A DNA stretch of 7,853 nucleotides. Source: Rhizobium sp. LCM 4573. GTDB lineage: Bacteria > Pseudomonadota > Alphaproteobacteria > Rhizobiales > Rhizobiaceae. Under the pieces are notes generated by a model that was given only the letters and a program-made list of their open reading frames with translations, ran no database searches and had not been told where the DNA came from. Location: contig NZ_MDDW01000001.1 of the NCBI RefSeq assembly GCF_001854865.1, positions 527,719-535,571 on the forward strand, in the 5' to 3' direction. Shown here in pieces: positions 1 through 6,157 of this stretch (its first letter is position 1; every line of letters starts with the position of its first letter). A program made the translations under genes and the position numbers.

Positions 1-719
1 CAGAGAGTGGCCGGACCGGTCGCGGCTTCGAAACGTCCCTTCGGCATCTTCGAGATGAAGCGGTTGAGCGGCTCTTCCTTGTCCATGCCGAGGGAAGAGT
101 CGTAATCACCGCACATGCCCGCATCGGTCATGTAGCCCGTGCCGCCGTTCAGGATCTGGCAATCGGCGGTCGGCACATGCGTGTGCGTTCCCACCACCAG
201 GCTCGCGCGGCCGTCGACGAAATGCCCGAAGCATTGCTTCTCGCTTGTGGCTTCCGCATGGAAATCGAATACGATGGCATCCGCCTGTTCCTTCAAGGGA
301 CAGGCCGCGAGGATCGCTTCGGCTGCCTTGAAGGGATCGTCGAGTTCGGGATGCATGAAGACCCGTCCCATGATGTTGGCGACCAGCACGCGGGCGCCGT
401 TGCGGGCATAATAGATGCCCGAGCCCCTGCCCGGCGTTCCGGCCGGATAGTTCGCCGGCCGCAGGAACTGGTCGTGCCGTTCGGAAAAGGAGACTGCCTC
501 CTTCTGGTCCCAGACATGATTGCCGGTCGTCACCACGTCGGCGCCGGCATTGACCGTCTCGAGGAAGATTTCCTCGGTAATGCCGAAACCGCCCGCGGCG
601 TTCTCGCCGTTGACGATGACAAAGTCCAGCTTAAGGTCGGAGACGAGGCCTGGCAGCTTTTCCCAGACCGCCGTACGGCCGGTCTTGCCCACCATGTCCC
701 CTAGGAACAAAAGACGCAT
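1..719 (-). CDS. YmdB-family metallophosphoesterase (C-terminus cut by window edge)
   Basis: A calcineurin-like metallophosphoesterase of the TIGR00282/YmdB family. The Bacillus subtilis member hydrolyses 2',3'-cyclic nucleotides; the role in rhizobia is not established, so the substrate is inference. The gene opens with ATG at 719 (MRLLFLGDMVGKTG) and 239 codons are visible. No stop is reached, and roughly 30 residues are probably missing by comparison with the family length. Metal-ligand motifs are all present: GD at residues 7-8, NGEN at 37-40, TGNHVWD at 65-71, FHAE at 153-156 and GTHTHVP at 177-183, giving candidate ligands D8, E39, N40, N67, H154, H179 and H181. No signal peptide or membrane segment is visible, so it should be cytoplasmic. 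It starts 11 bp after the cyclo-ligase stop with only a weak Shine-Dalgarno, which suggests translational coupling in one operon. The pairing with the cyclo-ligase recurs in alphaproteobacteria as I recall. Confidence 0.93.
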   Translation of the reverse strand, partial: MRLLFLGDMVGKTGRTAVWEKLPGLVSDLKLDFVIVNGENAAGGFGITEEIFLETVNAGADVVTTGNHVWDQKEAVSFSERHDQFLRPANYPAGTPGRGSGIYYARNGARVLVANIMGRVFMHPELDDPFKAAEAILAACPLKEQADAIVFDFHAEATSEKQCFGHFVDGRASLVVGTHTHVPTADCQILNGGTGYMTDAGMCGDYDSSLGMDKEEPLNRFISKMPKGRFEAATGPATL

Positions 720-730
720 ATCAATCCAAT

Positions 731-1309
731 CTACCGGCTGAAAGGCCGGAAACCGCTTTCGGTCAGGACGGCATTCAATCTGACGTCATGATCTTCAGCG
801 GGCACAAATGCCACCTCCTGGCAATCGAATGCAATCCCGATCAGCAGCGGGTCCCTGCCTTTTTCGTGCAGCCGCTGGATGGCGCGATCGTAATAACCTC
901 CTCCGTAGCCGATCCGATGACCGGCCGCGTCGAAGGCCGAAAGGGGCACGAGCATGATGTCGGGCTCGAGTTCCGGCGCCTCCGGTCCAGGCGCCGAAGT
1001 GCCGAAAACGCCCTTCACCAGTTCCGCGCCGCGGATCAGTTCGCGGAAGACGATGGTCTGCTTGTCCAGGATGACGGGGACGCAGATTCGCGCCCCACGA
1101 TCCCTCAGGAAAGTCATCAGAGGCCGAAGGTCGACCTCTGACCGTATGGGAAGGAAAGCGGAAACGATCGTGCCGAGACGGACGTCGACCACCTCTTGCC
1201 CGAAAGCCGTCAGGGCAAGGCTCTTTTCGATGCGCTCTTCAGGCGGGATCGCGTCGCGCGCGGCAAGTCGCTCCTCCCTCAGGGCTGCTTTCCTGCGGCT
1301 TTCCGTCAT
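731..1309 (-). CDS. 5-formyltetrahydrofolate cyclo-ligase
   Basis: This is 5,10-methenyltetrahydrofolate synthetase, which uses ATP to convert 5-formyl-THF to 5,10-methenyl-THF and returns the stored or inhibitory folate to the one-carbon pool in the cytoplasm. The product is 192 residues, normal for the family. Seen directly: the basic N-terminus (RRKAALREERLAARDAI) that binds substrate phosphates in this family, a central LPIRSEVDLRPL segment, and the diagnostic glycine-rich motif GYGGGYYDR at residues 134-142. The frame is open upstream to 1378, but that stretch lies inside the preceding gene. I chose ATG 1309 because it overlaps that gene's TGA by one base (TGATG) and gives the normal family N-terminus. 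The overlap implies translational coupling. Its place downstream of zapA and 6S RNA matches the widespread ssrS-ygfA linkage known from E. coli, although one extra gene separates it from the RNA here. Confidence 0.95.
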   Translation of the reverse strand: MTESRRKAALREERLAARDAIPPEERIEKSLALTAFGQEVVDVRLGTIVSAFLPIRSEVDLRPLMTFLRDRGARICVPVILDKQTIVFRELIRGAELVKGVFGTSAPGPEAPELEPDIMLVPLSAFDAAGHRIGYGGGYYDRAIQRLHEKGRDPLLIGIAFDCQEVAFVPAEDHDVRLNAVLTESGFRPFSR

Positions 1310-2589
1310 CAGTCGTCCGCCCGCCGCACCAGCAGCTTGTCGATGCGGCGTCCATCGAGATCGATCACCTCGAAGCACCAGCCGTCCTTTGTGAAACTCT
1401 CGCCCAGTTCGGGGATATGCTTCAGTTCGTCCAGCACGAAGCCGGCAACCGTCTCGTAGTCCGGATTGTTGCCTAGCGAGACCCCCATCTGGTCGGCGAA
1501 CTCATCGACAGGCATCCAGCCGGCGACGAGGAAGGAGCCATCCTCGCGCGATACCACGGCAGGCTCCTGCTCCTCATCTTCCTGGAAGACGCCGGTAATG
1601 GCCTCTAGCACGTCGCCGGAGGTGATGATGCCTTCGAAATGGCCATATTCGTCATAGACCAGCACCATATGAGCCGGCGCACGCCGAAGCGCCTGGATCA
1701 CATCGAGTGCCCCGGTGAGATCCGAAACCACCGGCGCGTCGCGCATCATGCTCTTGATATCGAACAGCTTGCCGCCGGCCATGAAATCATAGGCATCCTT
1801 GACGAAGAGCACGCCGATGATTTCGTCGGAACTGCCCTTGCGCACCGGCAGGCGGGAACGGGTCGTCGCCCTGAGCTGCGTCCGGAGCTCTTCCGGATCA
1901 TCCTCCGTGTCGACCACCTCGACGTCGCGTCGCGGCGTCATCAGGCCGCGCGCAGTACGGTCGGCAAGCCGCATGACGCCCGAGATCATCGCCGATTCCT
2001 CGGTCTCGATCACTCCGGCGCTCTGCGCCTCGGCAAGCACGGTGCGGATCTCCTCGTCCGTCACACGGTCGCCGGTATCTCCCCTTTGCCCGAGAAGCCG
2101 CAGTACCGTCTGGCCGGATACGTCCAGGAACCAGACGATCGGCGCTGCCAGCGTGGCAATCAGCTTCATGGCAGGGGCAACGCGCGCCGCGACCGCTTCC
2201 GGAGCGCGCAGCGCGATCTGCTTCGGCACGAGTTCGCCGACGATCAGCGAAAGATAGGTGATGGCGACCACGACCGAGCCGACGCCAAGCGCATCCGCCG
2301 CGCTTGCCGAAAGGCCCTGGACCTGCAGCCAGTTGCTGAAACGGGTGCCGAGCGTCGCGCCCGAGAAGGCACCGGACAGAATGCCGACGAGTGTAATGCC
2401 TATCTGAACGCTGGAAAGAAAGCGGCCGGGATCTTCCGCAAGCCGTATGGCGGTCGCCGCCCCCCGGTTGCCCTGCTCGGCCATGACTTTCAGACGGATG
2501 GGGCGGGATGAAACAACGGCAAGTTCCGACATTGCGAGGACACCGTTCAGAACGGTGAGGGCAATGACGATGAATATTTCAGTTAACAA
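1309..2589 (-). CDS. DUF21/CBS/CorC-HlyC domain membrane protein (hemolysin family, CNNM-like)
   Basis: An integral membrane protein of the CNNM/CorC-like family. Relatives are implicated in magnesium or cobalt efflux/resistance; the old label hemolysin is historical, and the ion handled here is unknown. From TTG 2589 it is 426 residues, typical for the family. Order of parts: a DUF21 domain with about four hydrophobic segments (roughly 3-25, 58-82, 100-118, 134-158) and the hallmark GELVPKQIALR; a tandem CBS pair from about 210 to 335, opening with the family signature TARGLMTPRRDV; and a C-terminal CorC/HlyC transporter-associated domain from about 345 to 422 (FLVAGWMPVDEF onward). Start choice: an AAAGAG Shine-Dalgarno sits about six bases before TTG 2589, and this start puts the first membrane helix at residue 3. 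A GTG at 2697 would add 36 non-family residues, so I consider it unlikely. The next gene's ATG overlaps its stop. Confidence 0.92.
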   Translation of the reverse strand: MLTEIFIVIALTVLNGVLAMSELAVVSSRPIRLKVMAEQGNRGAATAIRLAEDPGRFLSSVQIGITLVGILSGAFSGATLGTRFSNWLQVQGLSASAADALGVGSVVVAITYLSLIVGELVPKQIALRAPEAVAARVAPAMKLIATLAAPIVWFLDVSGQTVLRLLGQRGDTGDRVTDEEIRTVLAEAQSAGVIETEESAMISGVMRLADRTARGLMTPRRDVEVVDTEDDPEELRTQLRATTRSRLPVRKGSSDEIIGVLFVKDAYDFMAGGKLFDIKSMMRDAPVVSDLTGALDVIQALRRAPAHMVLVYDEYGHFEGIITSGDVLEAITGVFQEDEEQEPAVVSREDGSFLVAGWMPVDEFADQMGVSLGNNPDYETVAGFVLDELKHIPELGESFTKDGWCFEVIDLDGRRIDKLLVRRADD

Positions 2590-2703
2590 GAGAAGCTCTT
2601 TAGCTGGGACAATATCCTGCGCACGAAACAGCTTACCGCTTCGAAGGCCGTGCCGCCGCAAAACAGCCGGCAATTCCGGAAACGATATTTCGCGCACAGT
2701 TCA

Positions 2704-2723
2704 GAAAACCGGAACCGGTTTTC
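2704..2723. repeat. Short palindromic element, rhizobial intergenic type
   Basis: Two perfect 9-base arms (GAAAACCGG and CCGGTTTTC) flank an AA centre, followed on the plus strand by TCGGAGCTATGC-like sequence. It resembles, from memory, the dispersed palindromes common in rhizobial intergenic regions that combine AAAACCGG arms with a nearby CATGC-type tail. It lies in the predicted leader of the CBS-domain operon, where it could fold into a hairpin in the transcript. No second copy exists in this window, so the repeat assignment rests on resemblance only. Confidence 0.5.
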
Positions 2724-2749
2724 GGAGCTATGCACCTTCACTCGGCTGG

Positions 2750-2778
2750 ATCATAGGGGGGCAGCTCGGCCAATGCAA
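2750..2778 (-). promoter_or_regulatory. Candidate housekeeping promoter for the CBS/cyclo-ligase/YmdB operon
   Basis: Read on the minus strand, TTGCAT at 2778-2773 and TATGAT at 2755-2750 are separated by exactly 17 bases. The -10 matches the consensus at five of six positions and the -35 at three of six. The predicted start near 2743 gives a leader of about 154 bases to TTG 2589, containing the 2704-2723 palindrome. Read-through from 6S RNA is an alternative source of operon mRNA. Confidence 0.4.
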
Positions 2779-2911
2779 TGCTTGGAACAAAGGCAACGGC
2801 AATGTTTGGCGGATAATGCCTCAAGCCGGTGAAAACCCGACGAGGCGGCCAGCTTGCGGACGTCGTGAAACGGCGGCGCACCGCTTTACGAATTTCGAAA
2901 AAGAAGGAAGC

Positions 2912-3068
2912 GCGATCCACACAACCGGTGGAAACTTTCGATCCTGGGCGCCTACAAACGTAGGTGGGCGCCGTGTGTCCAGACCCACGAGTCTGGCCAG
3001 GGACAGCTCCCTTAGGATCGGGTATGGCCCCGAGGATTCATTTGTTCCTGTCGAGAAGCGCAGACCGC
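2912..3068 (-). ncRNA. ssrS: 6S RNA
   Basis: 6S RNA binds the housekeeping sigma-RNA polymerase holoenzyme by mimicking an open promoter and damps transcription in stationary phase. Several features support it. It sits directly downstream of zapA on the same strand and upstream of the cyclo-ligase gene, the classic ssrS neighbourhood. It is about 157 bases. It has the alphaproteobacterial pattern: GATCCT pairing with AGGATC, an AGGGA/TCCCT hairpin, an apical CCAGAC/GTCTGG hairpin, and a strong 3'-side hairpin with GGCGCC arms and an inner CCTAC/GTAGG stem. The proposed 5' end at 3068 is seven bases past a TATATT -10, and the first bases GCGGTC (3068-3063) can pair with GATCGC (2917-2912) as the closing stem, which sets the 3' end. 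Ends are inferred and may move by several bases. I see no strong intrinsic terminator after it. Confidence 0.87.
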
Positions 3069-3074
3069 CCGCGC

Positions 3075-3103
3075 AATATAAGGGCGAACCGAGACTTGCG
3101 CCA
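3075..3103 (-). promoter_or_regulatory. Candidate 6S RNA promoter
   Basis: On the minus strand a TATATT -10 lies at 3080-3075, seven bases before the inferred 6S 5' end. Seventeen bases further upstream is TGGCGC (3103-3098), a poor -35. The good -10 and its exact placement carry the call; the -35 is weak and overlaps the small hairpin described at 3098-3121. Confidence 0.5.
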
Positions 3104-3121
3104 GTGGCGCTTTGATTTTTT
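3098..3121 (+). terminator. Weak terminator-like hairpin on the strand opposite 6S RNA
   Basis: On the plus strand GCGCC (3098-3102), loop AGT and GGCGC (3106-3110) form a five-pair GC-only stem, followed at once by an 11-base tract that is T except for one G and one A (3111-3121). This is the layout of an intrinsic terminator, but the stem is short. No gene on the plus strand ends here; it would stop antisense transcription leaving the 6S locus before it enters zapA. Confidence 0.3.
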
Positions 3122-3141
3122 CCCGGCTTGTCTGGTTCGTA

Positions 3142-3519
3142 TCAATTGACCGTTGCGGCGACACGGCCGTTGAGCTTGGCCGTCAGCCCGTTGAGCCGTA
3201 CGGCGAGGTCGCTGAGCGCAAGCGCCAAGGCCTCGTCACTTCGCTGCCGCACTTCCAGAGCGCCGTCGCGATTGGACGCGAGCGAAGCGATCTCGCCTTC
3301 CAGCGCCGCGATCTTGCGCGTCATTTCCGAAAGCTCGTCCATGATCATGATGCCGGCCATGACCGTGACGCGAAGATCGCCGATCTCGCCGAACTGGCTC
3401 TTCAAATGGCTGACATAGCGGTCGAAGCGATCGGCGAGTTCGGCCAGGTGATCCTCCTGCCCCTCCTCGCAAGCCATGCGATAGGCCTTGCCGTCGATCG
3501 TCACCGTAACCTGGGCCAT
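3142..3519 (-). CDS. zapA: Cell division protein ZapA
   Basis: ZapA binds FtsZ and cross-links or stabilises protofilaments in the Z-ring at midcell. The product is 125 residues, at the longer end of the usual 100-130. The N-terminal globular part shows the family pattern: MAQVTVTIDGKAYRMAC followed by an acidic EEGQEDHLAELADRFD segment at about 18-34, then LRVTVMAGIMIMDEL at about 49-63. The remainder, from roughly 62 to 105, is a charged, alanine- and leucine-rich helix fitting the ZapA coiled-coil dimerisation stalk. ATG 3519 is preceded by a GAGG Shine-Dalgarno seven bases away. It begins 13 bp after the DUF4164 stop and is probably co-transcribed with it. Location directly upstream of 6S RNA supports the identification. 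Confidence 0.94.
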   Translation of the reverse strand: MAQVTVTIDGKAYRMACEEGQEDHLAELADRFDRYVSHLKSQFGEIGDLRVTVMAGIMIMDELSEMTRKIAALEGEIASLASNRDGALEVRQRSDEALALALSDLAVRLNGLTAKLNGRVAATVN

Positions 3520-3532
3520 CGCATATCCTCGT

Positions 3533-3805
3533 TTAACGGTCCAGCACGGCGCGGATCGTCTCCATCGCCGTTACCAGCCGCCGGGAAACCTCCCGGTTGA
3601 CCTCTTCCAAGCGGTTCGCCCTGAACTGCGATTGATCGAGTTCCTGCGCGAGTCTTGCCCGGTCGGCATGCACCCGCCTTACCTCGCCCTCGACATCGCT
3701 ATTCATGCGCTGCCGCTCGATGCGCATATCGACGGCATTTTCCAGGCCGCCGATCGCCGCCTTGAGTTCCGAAATCGCCTGCTCCACCGTCTTTTCCGCG
3801 GGCAT
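3533..3805 (-). CDS. DUF4164 family coiled-coil protein
   Basis: A 90-residue, highly charged protein with a helical heptad-like pattern over most of its length (EQAISELKAAIGGLENAV near the start; LAQELDQSQFRANRLEEVN in the middle). No membrane segment, signal peptide, cysteine or enzymatic motif is visible. It matches my memory of DUF4164, a family of short proteins that in Rhizobiales lie immediately upstream of zapA. Function is unknown. By position and predicted coiled coil, a link to ZapA or the divisome is a reasonable inference but no more than that. ATG 3805 is the only in-frame start visible nearby; its Shine-Dalgarno is poor (a GGAAA about ten bases upstream). It is probably the first gene of the transcript leading to zapA. 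Confidence 0.85.
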   Translation of the reverse strand: MPAEKTVEQAISELKAAIGGLENAVDMRIERQRMNSDVEGEVRRVHADRARLAQELDQSQFRANRLEEVNREVSRRLVTAMETIRAVLDR

Positions 3806-3873
3806 CCACTTTTTTCCGCTGCTGGCACCGAGGGCTGGCCGAATCGTGAAGCCGCCCTTTCCGACATGACGCG

Positions 3874-3902
3874 AGACTAGTCCCCGTCACGAAACCGGTC
3901 AA
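3874..3902 (-). promoter_or_regulatory. Candidate promoter for DUF4164-zapA
   Basis: On the minus strand TTGACC (3902-3897) and TAGTCT (3879-3874) are 17 bases apart. The -35 is close to the alphaproteobacterial TTGAC core; the -10 is moderate. The predicted start near 3867 would leave a 60-base leader before ATG 3805. Confidence 0.45.
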
Positions 3903-3915
3903 CAAACCCGCGGTT

Positions 3916-3969
3916 AAGTGCCTGTCCTACCTGTGGATCATCGTTTTTCCCGGCGCATTGCAGGCACTT
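3916..3969. repeat. 9-bp inverted repeat with 36-base spacer
   Basis: AAGTGCCTG at 3916-3924 is the perfect reverse complement of CAGGCACTT at 3961-3969. The pairing can be extended by one wobble pair at each end if transcribed. It lies upstream of both divergent promoters' transcribed regions, so it is more likely a DNA-level element than an RNA hairpin. The function is unknown. Confidence 0.45.
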
Positions 3970-4013
3970 GCCGCACCTGCTCATAATTCAGGCAGGCTGC
4001 GGGATTGTTGGCC

Positions 4014-4025
4014 AAAGGGCCCTTT
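4014..4025. promoter_or_regulatory. Perfect 12-bp palindrome upstream of tkt promoter
   Basis: AAAGGGCCCTTT is fully self-complementary and ends 17 bases before the TTGACT hexamer of the candidate tkt promoter, a location where a dimeric regulator could bind. It matches no operator that I recognise, so the regulatory role is inference. Confidence 0.3.
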
Positions 4026-4042
4026 TCCGGAGCGCAGTTTTA

Positions 4043-4070
4043 TTGACTTGCGCGTTGCACCTGCTAAGGA
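4043..4070 (+). promoter_or_regulatory. Candidate promoter for tkt-gap
   Basis: TTGACT at 4043-4048 is a good -35. The best -10 at a usable distance is TAAGGA at 4065-4070 (16-base spacer), which is poor. The predicted start near 4077 would leave about 55 bases before ATG 4132. The strong -35 with a weak -10 would fit a promoter helped by an activator, but that is inference. Confidence 0.35.
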
Positions 4071-4131
4071 TCACCCGCTTTCATACGGTCCTCTCCCAGG
4101 CCGTGATCGACACCGGAAAAACGGATTAGCC

Positions 4132-6114
4132 ATGACCTCTCGCGACAAACATAACCGGATGGCGAATGCGATCCGATTCCTTGCCATGGATGCTGTGGAA
4201 AAGGCCAATTCCGGCCATCCCGGCCTTCCGATGGGCGCGGCCGACATCGCGACGGTTCTCTTCACGCGCTACCTGAAATTCGACCCGAAGAACCCGCTCT
4301 GGCCCGACCGCGACCGCTTCGTGCTGTCCGCCGGCCACGGCTCGATGCTGCTCTATTCTCTCCTCTACCTCACCGGCTACGAGGATATGACGATCGAGGA
4401 TCTGAAGCAGTTCCGCCAGCTCGGTTCCAAGACCGCCGGCCACCCGGAATACGGCCACGCCTCGGGCATCGAGACCACCACCGGCCCGCTCGGCCAGGGC
4501 ATTGCCAATGCCGTCGGCATGGCGATCGCCGAGCGCAAGCTCGAAACCGAGTTCGGCAGCGACCTTCAGAGCCACTTCACCTATGCGCTGTGCGGCGACG
4601 GCTGCCTCATGGAAGGCATCAGCCAGGAAGCGATCACGCTCGCCGGCCACCTGAAGCTCAACAAGCTCGTCCTCTTCTGGGATAACAATTCCATCACCAT
4701 CGACGGCGCCGTCTCGCTGGCCGACAGCACCGACCAGGTCGCCCGCTTCAAGGCCGCCAACTGGAACACCATCGCGATCGACGGCCACGACATCGACCAG
4801 ATCGCGGCCGCGATCGAAGAGGCGCAGAAGTCGGATCGCCCGACCTTCATTGCCTGCAAGACCGTCATCGGCTTCGGTGCTCCGAACAAAGCCGGCACCC
4901 ACAAGGTCCACGGCGCGCCGCTCGGCGCGGAGGAAATCGCCGCCACCCGCAAGGCGCTGAACTGGGAGGCAGAGGCCTTCACCGTTCCCGCCGACGTGCT
5001 GGATGCCTGGCGTCTCGCCGGCCTGCGCTCCACCAAGGCCCGCAAGGAATGGGAAGAGCGTCTTGCCGCCACCGCTCCGGAGAAGAAGGCGGAATTCGTG
5101 CGCCGCTTCGCCGGTGATCTGCCGGGCGGCTTCGACAGCGCCATCGATGCCTTCAAGAAGAAGGTCGCCGAGAACAACCCGACGGTCGCCACCCGCAAGG
5201 CATCCGAGGATGCGCTTGAGGTCATCAACAGCATCGTCACCGAGACGATCGGCGGATCGGCGGACCTGACGCCGTCCAACAACACCAAGACCAGCCAGAT
5301 GAAGTCGATCACCCCGACCGATTTCACCGGCCGCTACGTGCATTGGGGCATCCGCGAGCATGCCATGGCTGCGGCCATGAACGGCATCGCGCTTCATGGC
5401 GGCCTCATCCCCTATTCCGGCGGCTTCCTGATCTTCTCCGATTACTGCCGTCCCTCGGTTCGTCTCGCCGCACTCATGGGCATCCGCGTCGTCCATGTCT
5501 GGACGCATGATTCCATCGGCGTCGGCGAGGACGGCCCGACCCACCAGCCGGTCGAGCATCTGGCCGCACTCCGCGCCATCCCCAACCTGCTCCTCTTCCG
5601 CCCGGCCGACGAGACCGAAACGGCGGAATGCTGGCAGCTTGCACTGAAGGAGAAGCATCGTCCGTCCGGCCTGGCCCTCACCCGCCAGAACCTGACGCCG
5701 GCGCGCAAGGAATACGAAGAGAAGAACCTCTGCGCCTATGGCGCCTATGAGCTGATTTCGGCGAGCGACGCCAAGGTTTCGATCTTCGCTTCCGGCTCGG
5801 AAGTCGAAATCGCGATCAAGGCTCAAGGTCTGCTGGAGCAGAAGGGCATCCCGACGCGCGTCGTCTCCGTGCCCTGCGTCGAGCTCTTCGCCGAACAGTC
5901 GGAAGATTATATCGAGGCGATCATCGGCCATGCGCCGGTCAAGATTGCCGTGGAAGCTGCCGTCCGCGAGGGCTGGGACCACATCATCGGCTCCGACGGC
6001 GTCTTCATCGGCATGAAGTCCTTCGGCGCCTCCGGCCCAGCCAAGGAACTGTTCAAGCACTTCGGCATCACCGCGGAAGCGGTCGTCGCCGCTGCTGAAC
6101 AGCACCTCGGCTGA
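4132..6114 (+). CDS. tkt: Transketolase
   Basis: A thiamine-diphosphate enzyme that moves two-carbon ketol units between sugar phosphates in the non-oxidative pentose phosphate pathway (and in the Calvin cycle where present). At 660 residues it has full family length. The N-terminal PP domain holds SGHPG with H29, SAGHGS, GPLGQG, and the ThDP/metal motif GDG (D156) through NN (N185/N186). The pyrimidine-binding domain carries [10 protein letters not shown], the catalytic glutamate in REHAM (E409), and [15 protein letters not shown] with H459, D467 and H471. The C-terminal domain runs from about 540. No key residue is missing. I chose ATG 4132 because [17 protein letters not shown] is the normal family start; the open frame back to 3958 adds 58 proline/arginine-rich residues with no family match. 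The Shine-Dalgarno is weak (GGA nine bases upstream). gap follows after 43 bp, which suggests one operon. Confidence 0.97.
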   Translation: MTSRDKHNRMANAIRFLAMDAVEKANSGHPGLPMGAADIATVLFTRYLKFDPKNPLWPDRDRFVLSAGHGSMLLYSLLYLTGYEDMTIEDLKQFRQLGSKTAGHPEYGHASGIETTTGPLGQGIANAVGMAIAERKLETEFGSDLQSHFTYALCGDGCLMEGISQEAITLAGHLKLNKLVLFWDNNSITIDGAVSLADSTDQVARFKAANWNTIAIDGHDIDQIAAAIEEAQKSDRPTFIACKTVIGFGAPNKAGTHKVHGAPLGAEEIAATRKALNWEAEAFTVPADVLDAWRLAGLRSTKARKEWEERLAATAPEKKAEFVRRFAGDLPGGFDSAIDAFKKKVAENNPTVATRKASEDALEVINSIVTETIGGSADLTPSNNTKTSQMKSITPTDFTGRYVHWGIREHAMAAAMNGIALHGGLIPYSGGFLIFSDYCRPSVRLAALMGIRVVHVWTHDSIGVGEDGPTHQPVEHLAALRAIPNLLLFRPADETETAECWQLALKEKHRPSGLALTRQNLTPARKEYEEKNLCAYGAYELISASDAKVSIFASGSEVEIAIKAQGLLEQKGIPTRVVSVPCVELFAEQSEDYIEAIIGHAPVKIAVEAAVREGWDHIIGSDGVFIGMKSFGASGPAKELFKHFGITAEAVVAAAEQHLG

Positions 6115-6157
6115 GGCAACCTACGTGAAGATTTGAAAGCAAGCGGGAGTTTGTGAA

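Larger units (their letters stand above)
2590..2911. other. Non-coding stretch between 6S RNA and the CBS-domain gene
   Basis: About 320 bases without a supported gene. It holds a candidate minus-strand promoter (2750-2778), a 20-bp palindromic element (2704-2723) and the Shine-Dalgarno of the downstream TTG start. A 60-codon minus-strand frame (2738-2920) begins inside the 6S RNA and its last codons cover the promoter -10, so I treat it as chance. I recognise no riboswitch or other RNA family here. Confidence 0.6.
3806..4131. other. Divergent intergenic region between DUF4164/zapA and tkt/gap
   Basis: About 326 bases with no supported gene. The tkt frame is open back to an ATG at 3958, but that upstream part is not transketolase-like. 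The region carries a minus-strand promoter candidate (3874-3902), a plus-strand promoter candidate (4043-4070), a long-spaced inverted repeat (3916-3969) and a perfect 12-bp palindrome (4014-4025). It therefore separates a cell-division transcript from a central-carbon one. Confidence 0.7.

Noticed and set aside
1310..1378. 23-residue N-terminal extension of the cyclo-ligase
   Set aside because: It lies inside the preceding gene and is not part of the family; the TGATG overlap at 1309 is the better start.
1639..2511. 290-codon plus-strand frame opposite the CBS-domain gene
   Set aside because: His/Arg-rich translation without domains; the minus-strand gene has clear DUF21, CBS and CorC/HlyC signatures.
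2738..2920. 60-codon minus-strand frame after 6S RNA
   Set aside because: It starts inside the 6S RNA 3' end, has no Shine-Dalgarno or family resemblance, and its last codons overlap the candidate promoter -10.
3958..4131. 58-residue N-terminal extension of transketolase
   Set aside because: The added residues are proline/arginine-rich with no family match and cover the likely promoter; ATG 4132 gives the standard N-terminus.
4126..6105. 659-codon frame opposite tkt
   Set aside because: This is the usual long antisense frame of high-GC genes; composition is Gly/Asp/Ala-rich and no motif is recognisable, while transketolase is unambiguous on the plus strand.
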